Source: Paulinella micropora (lineage: Eukaryota; Cercozoa; Imbricatea; Euglyphida; Paulinellidae). From it: a stretch of 64,000 nt of DNA. The stretch lies in the NCBI GenBank assembly GCA_019918135.1, contig WBZZ01006702.1, positions 136,501-200,500 on the forward strand, in the 5' to 3' direction. The position numbers and the translations under genes are program-made. Below the pieces are notes generated by a model. That model saw only the letters and a list, made by a program, of their open reading frames with translations, made no database searches and was not told where the DNA came from. Shown here piece after piece: positions 56,807 through 64,000 of this stretch. The stretch's first letter is position 1. Each line of letters opens with the position of its first letter.

Positions 56807-58297
56807 TTGGGGCTTGATCAGTGGTGTAGCGCACCGGCGGCGCCTGTTTCAGGGGGCCAGCCGCCGGTGGGGGACGTGCGTGGCGAGCTGACGAAGCAAG
56901 CAGCCGAGCTGTTCCAGGAGGCGGACTATTCGCGAAGGTCGGTGGCGCGCCTGGCGTACTGGGACGAGAGCTTGCGTCAGAATTTGTTGGGGGAAGAGGT
57001 GGTGGCGGAGTTGTCGGCCACCGCTGCGTCGCCCAGCTTGTGGCAGGCGGGCTCGCAGCGGGCGTATGATGGCTGGCGCCGGGCCAGTGATTTGGTATCC
57101 AAGCGGGTAGCGTCCGAGAAAAGAGACGCGGGGCGTCTGGCGGCGTGGGCCCTGGAATGTTTGCTGGTGCGTAGCGAGCAGGTGCTGGAGGTGTTGCAGC
57201 TGGAACTGGTGGGTCATAACCTGACGGCGACGGTGCACTTGTGGGTGCGGGAGCAGGCTTTGCACGAGAGCCTGTTCCAGAGGCTACAGCGCCTGGCGTT
57301 TCTGGGGATGAACCGGCGGGTAAACGGCCCCTCCCGGCGTTTCGTGCGCGACCTGCCGCCGGCGGAGCAGGCGCAGCTAGAGCAGGCGCCGGCCCTGAAG
57401 GAGGCACGGCAGGCGTGCGCGCGGAGGTTGGCGTTGTTGGGTGAACTGGTGGCCAGGCTGCGCGCGCGCGACAAGGAGCGTTCGGCAGAGGGCGAGGTGG
57501 AAGAGGCTCTGGAGGAACCGCTGTCGGTGCGTAGGTTGCGAAAAGATCCCAGGAACCGGTTGTTGCCCCCGGAGGAGTTGCGGGCCCTCATTGTCAAGTG
57601 TGTGTTGTCGGCGACGGCAGGACAGAAGAGAAGCTCTTTGGAGTGCGCGGCGAAGCACGGTGGTTGTGGGGGTATGCAGCCCTTTGTGCGCGATCAGCAG
57701 GGACTTTCTTTTCCGTGTAGTTTCAGCAAGCTGGCGCTGGAGCAGACGAGCGACGGGCAGTACGGGCTCGGTTGGTTTGGCGACCTGAGTGCCCAGAGGC
57801 CGTCGTCGTCGTCGTCGTCGTTATTGCCGGTGCCGGCCATGTACTGGCGCACGCTGCTGGCTAGACAGAGCCTGCCGGCCGAGAGGCTAGGGCTAAGGGC
57901 TGATCTGCACCGGGCGTTTCGGTTCGCTTGCCTAACCCCGAGCCGCTCGTTGCTGCCGGTTGTGCGTGCTTCGCTAGATGGGCGCCAGGCGCTGCTGGAC
58001 TACGGGCGGGACCTAGTGGACAACATAAACCAGACGGTGGACCTTTTGCGCTGCGGCTGGGAGGTAAAGTACCTGTGGGAGCAGGGGCGCCTGGCGGCGG
58101 GAAGCTACGCCTCTGCCGGAGAGCTACTGCTGCTGGCTGCGCAGTGTCGGGATGACAAGCTAGCGCTGGAATACCAGCAGACTCTATTGGCGGCATACCG
58201 TTCCTGGAGCGCTCTGTTCTGCAGGCGGACCGGGGCGGGCGAGAAGGAGGGGGGCGGCGCCCAGCCGCAGACGCGACGCAGGTCTCCCGCAATCTGA
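56807..58297 (+). CDS. RPB1, segment 2 (clamp region)
   Basis: About 496 codons without an ATG start (first codon TTG), so this is a continuation and not a gene. Helical sequence leads to CAAKHGGCGGMQPFVRDQQGL, matching the RPB1 pattern C-x-x-CGG-x-QP-x-IR-x-x-GL before the active site. VDNINQTVDLLRCGWEVKYL follows. The segment turns to nonsense after about 58250, and SRKDGEFRKNGLGKRVDHSG (the GKRV-x-x-S motif of RPB1) continues one base back at 58297-58395. Confidence 0.72.
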   Translation: MGLDQWCSAPAAPVSGGQPPVGDVRGELTKQAAELFQEADYSRRSVARLAYWDESLRQNLLGEEVVAELSATAASPSLWQAGSQRAYDGWRRASDLVSKRVASEKRDAGRLAAWALECLLVRSEQVLEVLQLELVGHNLTATVHLWVREQALHESLFQRLQRLAFLGMNRRVNGPSRRFVRDLPPAEQAQLEQAPALKEARQACARRLALLGELVARLRARDKERSAEGEVEEALEEPLSVRRLRKDPRNRLLPPEELRALIVKCVLSATAGQKRSSLECAAKHGGCGGMQPFVRDQQGLSFPCSFSKLALEQTSDGQYGLGWFGDLSAQRPSSSSSSLLPVPAMYWRTLLARQSLPAERLGLRADLHRAFRFACLTPSRSLLPVVRASLDGRQALLDYGRDLVDNINQTVDLLRCGWEVKYLWEQGRLAAGSYASAGELLLLAAQCRDDKLALEYQQTLLAAYRSWSALFCRRTGAGEKEGGGAQPQTRRRSPAI

Positions 58298-58382
58298 GCG
58301 AGCTTCTCAGCCGCAAGGACGGGGAGTTCCGGAAGAACGGGCTGGGTAAGCGCGTGGATCACTCGGGGCGTGGAGTCCTGAT

Positions 58383-58853
58383 TTGCAACGCATTGGTCCC
58401 CTAGGCCACGTGGTGCTGGGGCTGGAGCTGTTGCGGAGCCTGTACGAGCGGGTGTACATTGGCCCGCACAACCTGGAGGCGGTGCGGGGGGCGGTGGACG
58501 GAGTGCAGCGCGCGCGCGCCGCTTTGAAGGAATGGCAAGCGAGGCTGCAAACGGCCCGGGCGTCCCCGGAGGGTGACTCGGAGGCGGCGGCTATGCTGGA
58601 CCATAACCCGGACCTGGCCTACGGGGATGTGTACCCCAGCGTCGGCCTGCTCTGGAAGAGGAAAAAGAAGCAGCAGCAGCAGCCGGTGTCACTGTCTTCC
58701 TCCAGCTGCAGCTCGCGGCAGAGGGCCGGACAGCGGAGCTGGGATGTGCTGAACCCAACGCAGTATGCGTCGGGCTGCCGGCTGGAGGAACTGGATGGCT
58801 TTTTACTCTTCGTGGATAGAGGAAGGCGACGTGCTGGAAATGAGCCTGGTTGA
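58383..58853 (+). CDS. RPB1, segment 3
   Basis: Follows the GKRVDHSGRG piece after a one-base step at cccc (about 58399-58402). GLELLRSLYERVYIGPHNLE corresponds to the region between GKRV and the NRQPTL motif. It contains a Lys/Gln/Ser-rich insert (about 58655-58735) absent from cellular enzymes. The frame steps forward one base at a T5 run near 58800. Confidence 0.62.
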   Translation: MQRIGPLGHVVLGLELLRSLYERVYIGPHNLEAVRGAVDGVQRARAALKEWQARLQTARASPEGDSEAAAMLDHNPDLAYGDVYPSVGLLWKRKKKQQQQPVSLSSSSCSSRQRAGQRSWDVLNPTQYASGCRLEELDGFLLFVDRGRRRAGNEPG

Positions 58854-59388
58854 AGGCAGCAAGGTGGTAATCAACAGGCAGCCGACGTTGTCCCCGCAGA
58901 GCACGCGCCTCTTTACGGTGATGCTACCCAAGCGAGGGATGTATTACGAGACCCCGTCTTGCCTGAGCGTGCGCCCCCGGTACGACGAGCAACGTGTAGG
59001 GCTAGGCAACCCAGACGCCCTGCTGCCACAACGGCTTTGCATCACGCTGAACCCAATCGAGGAAATACCCTTTAACGGGGACAACGACGGAGACGTGCTG
59101 ACGGTGATAGCGCTGCAGGACAATTTGGACGCGTGGTCGGCGGAAGAAACTATGGGTTCGGCGCGTTTGGTCACGTCGCGCGCGGCGGGGGAGAACGTGG
59201 CCAAGCTAGCGCAAGACAACCTGGCGGTTCTGTCTGACGCGATACAGGCGGGAGAGCGTTTCTCCTACGAAGAGTTGCTGGAGTTATTTGCGCTGCTGGA
59301 GAGCAAGGTGCCTCGGCCGCGCGGTAATGCGCAGCTGGGCCTGCCCGAGCAGACGGGGCGGGAGGGTGCCATATCTGGGACGTGCTAG
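58765..59388 (+). CDS. RPB1, segment 4 with the catalytic motif
   Basis: Contains NRQPTLSPQST (RPB1 NRQPTLH) and PFNGDNDGDVLTV. The three Asp of NGDNDGD occupy the places of the Mg-binding Asp in the universal NADFDGD, though Ala and Phe are replaced by Gly and Asn. The start is not a true start. The tail after 59365 moves one base back to IWDVLAKFLPPDFVPPW, then another base back near 59475. Confidence 0.8.
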   Translation: MRRAAGWRNWMAFYSSWIEEGDVLEMSLVEGSKVVINRQPTLSPQSTRLFTVMLPKRGMYYETPSCLSVRPRYDEQRVGLGNPDALLPQRLCITLNPIEEIPFNGDNDGDVLTVIALQDNLDAWSAEETMGSARLVTSRAAGENVAKLAQDNLAVLSDAIQAGERFSYEELLELFALLESKVPRPRGNAQLGLPEQTGREGAISGTC

Positions 59389-61906
59389 CCAAGTTTCTTC
59401 CGCCCGACTTTGTGCCGCCCTGGGTGCCAGCGGGCGGCGGCAGCGGCGAGCCGCGGGCTCGGTCTGGCGGGACCCCGCCAAGTGGCAAAAGCCGTGGCTC
59501 GGGCAGAGCTGCCTGAGCTTGGTCAAGATCCTTTACGTAGACTATGGCTGCGAGTGGTCCGCGTTCTTTCTGGACTGCGTGAGCGTGTTTGTCCTGTGGT
59601 GTAACATGCGCACCAGCACCACCGTAAGCCTGGCCGAGCTTGAGCGCCTGCCCCGGCCGGAACGTTGGGTGCAAAGGCGTTGTCCTTTGCTCGAAAGCGA
59701 GCCGGCGAGCGCCGCGCCAGCTGTTTTTGCCCCCACCGCGCTGCTCGCGGGGGCGGCCGCCGGGCTGGCTTCGTTTTCTTGGCTGCCGCGGCAGAGGGCC
59801 CTGCGGCAGCGGGCGCTGGCGGCGGAAGCACGGGAAGATGCTTTTCGTGCAGAGTGCGAAAGCTACCTGCGGGCCCTGCAGGCTCTAGCCAGGTCTGTGC
59901 AGGAGCGACGCTACGCCCGCGGGTTGGCGCTCGTTGCCGAGCGCCAGCGCGGGCTCCGCAGCAGCGTAGCCTCGGGCGCCAAGGGCTCGGTCGATGACCT
60001 GCGCCAGCTCGAAACCCAGGCTGGACTGCACTTGTACGAGCAAGCACTGATTGTGCCCAGCCTGCAGGGACGGCGCAGCTGCTTCTTGCGCCCGCAAGAC
60101 CGTACCGACAGCGGCTATGTACGGGGCTCGTTCCTGGGCGGCTTGTCGGTGCGGGATTTCACGTGGCATATGGTCTCTGCGCGTGAGGTAGTAGGCAGCA
60201 ACGTGCGCAGCGTAGCTACCACCGGCTACTTCCAGCACACGCTCAGTTTTGCGCTGCAAGGGCTGCGCTTTCTGCCCCCGGGCCTGGTAGTGCGGGGGCA
60301 GGAGACAATCGTCGACTTTGCGGGGAGGCTTCTGGACGGGGCCACCAAGCGGCCTGTCCAGTCAGAACTGTGCGCCCTGTGGCTAGCCCCGCAACAACCC
60401 CCCTGCGCCCGGCACCCGTACCTCCATCTCTGCCTGGCGCGCAAGCTCCAGCCAGAGCCCCAGCCCCAGCTCTGCGCGCCGTGTCGGGAACTGCTCGCGC
60501 GCACTTGGGAGCTCTTTGCACCCGGCGGCGATGGGGGGGACGACGCAGCCGCCCGGGAGGAGCGTCTCCGCCTGTGCAAGGCGGGAGTGTTGTTTGAGCA
60601 GCTTGCCTGGGAAGAGTCCAAGGGACGCGCGCGGCATACCTGGCAACCTCGTGCCCCTTTCACCCTGCCCTTGCTGGCCGAGCGAATCCGGCGCGCGCAC
60701 CCACAGCTGCCCCGGGCACACGGCGGGGGCGCCCCGGAGCCCCACGACGACAGGCGCGCGAGGTTCTGCGTCGAACGGACGTTACACTACATCTATCAGA
60801 CTCCCGGCCAGAACTGCTGGTCCACCGCGCAGGCCTACGTCGCCTCCGAACTCACTGCCTGGCGCGTGCGCCACGTCTACAAACTGTCGCTCAAGCTCCT
60901 GGAAATCTTGCTCAAACAGATACTCCACTGTTTCCAAACCAACAGGCTGCACTTTGGTTATTCCGTGGGGGGCGTAGCGGCTTCCTCCTACGGCCACCTG
61001 GGCACCCAGCTTACGCTCAACACAAGACACAAGGCCGCCAACACCATACGCGCCACGGAAGGACACCCGCGCGTGCTGGCCCTCACTAAACTGCAATGCA
61101 AGGCCCAGGACCTGCTGATAACGGGGCTGGTGCGGACACCAGAGGAGGTTGCGCGGTGGCGGTCCCTGGACGTGCAAACGCGCGCGAGTTTACGTGTTCT
61201 CGACAGAACGAGCTTACCAGCAGACTTCGTCCGGCTCTTTGAGCAAGGCAGCGCCATCGACCTCTGCTTGGACCTGCGAGGCTTCTCCGACTACCACGCC
61301 TTCTTGACTGCCACCGGCGGGTTGTACCCAGACCTGGCTCTGTTTGCGCAGGACACCGACCTAGACCTGTGCGGGCTCGGCTTCGGCCAGGGGCCCGGGG
61401 ATAGTGGCCCCGGGGACAGTGGTCGTGGTAGTAGTGGCAACTCGCGTGAATCGCCGGCCGAACACAAGTTCGGCCGGCGCAAGCGCAAGGACAAGAACAA
61501 ACGCCAGGATGATGCTAAGCCTCGCAAAAACAAGCGCAGGCGCCGGGACAGAGAGGAACGCTTGTCTACCAAAGACAAGAAGAAGGGCACGAAAAAGAAG
61601 ACGAAGAAGAAGAAGAAGAAGAAAAAGACAAAGAAAAAGCACCGGGACAAGGACAAGAGCAGCGGGGAGGAGGAGGAGGAGGAGGAGGGGGAGGAGCAGC
61701 GCCGGGCTAGCCGTGGCAGGGGGCACAAGCGCCAGCGGCGCACGTCGGGGCACTCCGGGGGGACGAGGGCGACGCTCCGCGCAAAAAAAGGCGGAGGCGA
61801 AAAGAAGTGCCCTTGTCGTGCCCAGCCCAGGTATTATCCCCGGGGGACACAGCTGCGCCTGAAACAAGGCGCTTGGTTTCACGCGACGGCGCTGTGCTTG
61901 TGCTAG
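59288..61906 (+). CDS. RPB1, segment 5 (funnel, trigger loop, Lys-rich insert)
   Basis: True sequence of this frame starts near 59475 (WQKPWLGQSCLSLVKILY). The trigger-loop motif GTQLTLNTRHKAAN (about 61008-61040) keeps the His that contacts the incoming nucleotide in cellular enzymes. At 61480-61760 lies an insert of nearly pure Lys, Arg, Asp and Glu, preceded by a perfect 12-bp inverted repeat (61452-61479). The insert resembles a nucleolar or nuclear-targeting tail and is not part of ordinary RPB1. Confidence 0.75.
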   Translation: MRCWRARCLGRAVMRSWACPSRRGGRVPYLGRASQVSSARLCAALGASGRRQRRAAGSVWRDPAKWQKPWLGQSCLSLVKILYVDYGCEWSAFFLDCVSVFVLWCNMRTSTTVSLAELERLPRPERWVQRRCPLLESEPASAAPAVFAPTALLAGAAAGLASFSWLPRQRALRQRALAAEAREDAFRAECESYLRALQALARSVQERRYARGLALVAERQRGLRSSVASGAKGSVDDLRQLETQAGLHLYEQALIVPSLQGRRSCFLRPQDRTDSGYVRGSFLGGLSVRDFTWHMVSAREVVGSNVRSVATTGYFQHTLSFALQGLRFLPPGLVVRGQETIVDFAGRLLDGATKRPVQSELCALWLAPQQPPCARHPYLHLCLARKLQPEPQPQLCAPCRELLARTWELFAPGGDGGDDAAAREERLRLCKAGVLFEQLAWEESKGRARHTWQPRAPFTLPLLAERIRRAHPQLPRAHGGGAPEPHDDRRARFCVERTLHYIYQTPGQNCWSTAQAYVASELTAWRVRHVYKLSLKLLEILLKQILHCFQTNRLHFGYSVGGVAASSYGHLGTQLTLNTRHKAANTIRATEGHPRVLALTKLQCKAQDLLITGLVRTPEEVARWRSLDVQTRASLRVLDRTSLPADFVRLFEQGSAIDLCLDLRGFSDYHAFLTATGGLYPDLALFAQDTDLDLCGLGFGQGPGDSGPGDSGRGSSGNSRESPAEHKFGRRKRKDKNKRQDDAKPRKNKRRRRDREERLSTKDKKKGTKKKTKKKKKKKKTKKKHRDKDKSSGEEEEEEEGEEQRRASRGRGHKRQRRTSGHSGGTRATLRAKKGGGEKKCPCRAQPRYYPRGTQLRLKQGAWFHATALCLC
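61452..61479. repeat. Perfect 12-bp inverted repeat inside RPB1
   Basis: cgccggccgaac, loop acaa, gttcggccggcg. It lies in coding sequence exactly at the start of the Lys-rich insert. Confidence 0.85.
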
Positions 61907-62781
61907 ATCACCAGGCCTGCTGCGCCATGGGCTGGGAGGGTGGCGCCGAGGGGATGGCACGGAGGCTACGCCAGAGCCTGCCCGTGTTTGCAGTGTGCTC
62001 GGGCTGGATCTCGCCCGCCGGTGGTTTGGCGTGGTTTTTTGTCAGGGCCTGCAGCACAGTACCGCCACCCTCAGCACCACCCCAGGCAGAGAACGAACCA
62101 CCATCTGCTCCTGCACAACCCACCATGCCACCAACCAGTAAACCAGCGCCCATCCCCAAAGAATGCAAAGTCAACACCTACCAGTACAATCACACGGACC
62201 TATATTGTCAGAGCATCCTCAGGGGGGCGCTGGCTACGGCGTGCTACGAAACCAACGTTAGCGGGGTGGAATTCGACCCGACTTCTGCTACGCTATCCCT
62301 GCGCCTCAAACCGGGCCAGTGCTCCTTGGCACAGGTTAGGCGTTTGCTGGCTCGGCCGGAGTGGGTCCCCGAATCGATTGAAATTTCGGACCCCTCGCTG
62401 GCCTGCCAAGTACTGGGAATAGAAGCTTGCGCGGCGGCGCTTCGTTATGAGCTGTCAAAGGCGCTAGCCGGCCTGGGAGAACTCGATTACTTACACACCG
62501 AACTCTTGGCCCGTACCATGACGGTGCGGGGGCTGCCCTTGCCTATCAACCGCGGGGGTTACGCGCTCCTCGAAAAGGACCCCTTTGAGCGCGCCCTCTT
62601 CGAACGAAACGGGCAGGTTTGGATTCACGATACCATCGGCGCCACCTCACAGCCTTCTTCCATGTACTGGAGCTTTCTAAGCGGGCAGGTACCTCGGGTA
62701 GGTGACTCATACTATCAGTTGCGAGACGAGGCGCAAAGAGGAGAGAGAGAGAGAAAAAAAAATAAGCCCGCAAGCAAGTAG
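61807..62781 (+). CDS. RPB1, segment 6 (C-terminal part)
   Basis: Picks up one base back from segment 5 at about 61850-61880 (near a G5 run). VLGIEACAAALRYELSKALA followed by YLHTELLARTMTVRGL matches the RPB1 C-terminal VLGIEAAR ... HLALLAD-x-MT-x-x-G. It ends RERKKNKPASK at 62781 without the heptapeptide tail of cellular RNA polymerase II. A Pro-rich stretch at about 62050-62150 is probably another insert. Confidence 0.78.
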   Translation: MPLSCPAQVLSPGDTAAPETRRLVSRDGAVLVLDHQACCAMGWEGGAEGMARRLRQSLPVFAVCSGWISPAGGLAWFFVRACSTVPPPSAPPQAENEPPSAPAQPTMPPTSKPAPIPKECKVNTYQYNHTDLYCQSILRGALATACYETNVSGVEFDPTSATLSLRLKPGQCSLAQVRRLLARPEWVPESIEISDPSLACQVLGIEACAAALRYELSKALAGLGELDYLHTELLARTMTVRGLPLPINRGGYALLEKDPFERALFERNGQVWIHDTIGATSQPSSMYWSFLSGQVPRVGDSYYQLRDEAQRGERERKKNKPASK

Positions 62782-62939
62782 GTAAGTAAGTACAAGTGAG
62801 CTTTCCTCTCCTCTCCCCCCCCTCTGTCTCTCTCTCTCCCTCCCTTCCCCCCCCCCTCAGTATCTTGTCCTGTAGCTACTCCCGTTGGTTCCCTTGCAGA
62901 TCTTTTTTTTAACGTGTAGTAGAATTTCGTTCTCATTAA
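62782..62939. promoter_or_regulatory. Short intergenic region after RPB1
   Basis: gtaagtaagtacaag then C/T tract, then ttttttttaacgtgtagtag and ctcattaa just before the next ATG. This is probably the 3' end of RPB1 and the promoter of the next gene. No specific signal is certain. Confidence 0.3.
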
Positions 62940-63814
62940 ATGAAGAAGCAACAAACTAGCACAGGGGCCTCTTCGTATCCCCATAAAGTTAAGCAGGTGT
63001 TGGATTGTTACCGGCTCCTGCGCCCTCGCCAATGTTTGTACATCCAAGGAGGATTTTTAGGCCTGGCCCAGTACGCAAACAAAACGCCGGAGGAGTCGGT
63101 TCAATTGCAACAGAACCTGGGCGCGCGGCTCATTGAGAGCCCTCTCTCAGTTCTGCCCGTGATATCGGCCCAGACTGAATCGCGCAACCTGCGGGTGGCG
63201 GGGCTGGACAAATTCTCGTGTTCGCAAGGCAGGCATTGTTGGGGGCTCTCCGACCGGCTCCCTCCGCGTCCGTCCGGAGCCCCGCGCGGCCCGTTGCTCA
63301 TGCGCTTCAACGACGCGGAGCTGTGGCTTTACGATCGCTACGAGGCCTTTTGCTACAGACAACAACAGAATAGCCAACGGTCGTTCTCCAAAGCCAGGGG
63401 GGTGATTCGATCAAAAGCTTTGTGGCCGAGCTAACGCAGAGCCTGAACAGACTTAACTGTGATTTCACAGACGAGGCGCTACACAGCTGCTGTCAACTCT
63501 TGCTAGGCAGCGTAAACCCCCGTCTTTGCGTGTTGTGTTACCGCCAAGCCTCGTGCGCCTGGATCGAGATGTGCACTAAGGGGATGATTTCTCTGGACAA
63601 AGAGGTCCTCCTGCAACAGTACATGGCCGACGCCGGGGCCTATTGGCCACGGAACATGAGACAGATCCCGGCACAGCCGTGGACTGGGTTTGTGGGGGCG
63701 CTGGTGGAGTCCTGCCTTGGCACTGAAGAAGCTCTGAACTGGAAACTGGAAGTACAAGACGGTGTCGCCTACACTTTCTTAGATCAGAAAAAGCTTTTGC
63801 GTAGAGGAGGCTAG
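62940..63814 (+). CDS. Unknown Cys-containing protein, frame break at a G6 run
   Basis: ATG 62940. The first frame covers about 155 residues (VKQVLDCYRLLRPRQCLYIQ, LRVAGLDKFSCSQGRHCWGL). At the G6 run 63397-63402 the frame moves one base and continues SIKSFVAELTQSLNRL to a stop at 63814 (total about 291 residues). The second half has RLCVLCYRQASCAWIEMC, a likely zinc cluster, and WTGFVGALVESCLG. It lies 158 bp after RPB1 on the same strand. I do not recognise the family with certainty. Confidence 0.6.
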
Positions 63815-64000
63815 ACCATTAAAGACGCTGGAAGGAGGGGAAGGGGGGAGGGGGGAGGGAACGCACATAAGACGACAAGGACGAGGGGGGATGGGGGGGG
63901 GGGGAGAGAGAGAGAGAAAAGGATAGGTGTGAGAAAAAAAAAGCAGCGCATCATTTGGGCCAGGATTTTCTTTTGCTTGTTATTGGAGAGGGAGAGGGAC
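63815..64000. other. Purine-rich right end
   Basis: A/G tract with a G run at about 63894-63903, then a T-rich part (ttttcttttgcttgttattg). No gene is seen. Confidence 0.3.

Noticed and set aside
56600..59480. Spliceosomal introns explaining the RPB1 frame changes
   Set aside because: Pieces overlap or abut within a few bases, and conserved motifs continue right across the steps, leaving no room for introns. One-base steps fit better.
60226..60663. Several minus-strand frames opposite RPB1
   Set aside because: The GC-rich code leaves antisense frames open. RPB1 motifs fix the plus strand as coding.
1..64000. tRNA genes, rRNA, CRISPR arrays, riboswitches or bacterial promoters
   Set aside because: No cloverleaf with a TTCGA-type loop, no regularly spaced repeats and no such motifs were recognised by eye.

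Overview
The window looks like part of a large double-stranded DNA virus genome of a eukaryotic microbe, or a copy of one integrated in its host. The evidence is an RPB1-like largest RNA polymerase subunit with NRQPTL and NGDNDGD active-site motifs, an mRNA guanylyltransferase (KDDGTR), an H4-like histone with a basic NLS and long acidic tail, two-RRM and C2H2 proteins, F-box/LRR, Kelch and Sel1 repeat proteins, BRO-like and HNH proteins, and EGF/mucin-like surface proteins. Genes are dense and on both strands. Several starts sit in Kozak-like contexts (accATGg, gccATGg), as expected for translation in a eukaryote. I saw no tRNA, rRNA, CRISPR array or bacterial operon signals. RNA polymerase, capping enzyme and histone together fit a nucleocytoplasmic giant virus or a mirusvirus-type virus. 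No capsid gene is recognisable here, so I cannot choose between them.

Layout. 1-5 kb: a truncated gene at the left edge, a 962-residue protein with a faint tyrosine-recombinase look, and a two-RRM protein. 5-16.4 kb: a secreted BspA/DUF285-like protein, an 1156-residue unknown, the capping enzyme, a four-helix membrane protein, the histone, and a BRO-like/HNH protein. 16.5-29 kb: Sel1 gene, Kelch remnant, BRO-like coiled-coil protein, zinc-binding protein, two F-box/LRR genes, a Q-rich coiled-coil protein and an HExxH metallopeptidase. 29.3-45.3 kb: three tandem paralogous giant surface-protein genes (A, B, C), all on the minus strand and all broken. 45.8-54.8 kb: small proteins, a SAM plus Sel1 gene, two copies of a small Cys/His protein, a zinc-finger/nuclease fusion, and a 500-residue unknown. 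55-64 kb: a Ser-tract protein, RPB1 in six or more reading-frame pieces, and a Cys-containing unknown.

The intergenic sequence is unusual. It carries long G or C homopolymers, many as G(n)-CG-C(n) palindromes, together with purine/pyrimidine tracts, a roughly 65-bp dispersed element (E) and a longer dispersed repeat (R). Many genes are interrupted by reading-frame changes. Most are one-base changes at G/C runs and may be sequencing errors. In the surface-protein genes, however, there are in-frame nonsense codons and a 19-bp tandem duplication, which point to real decay.

Working together, the polymerase, capping enzyme, RRM protein and histone would make a viral transcription and chromatin set. 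The F-box/LRR, Sel1 and Kelch proteins are probably host-interaction factors, and the large A/B/C proteins probably sit on a virion or cell surface.
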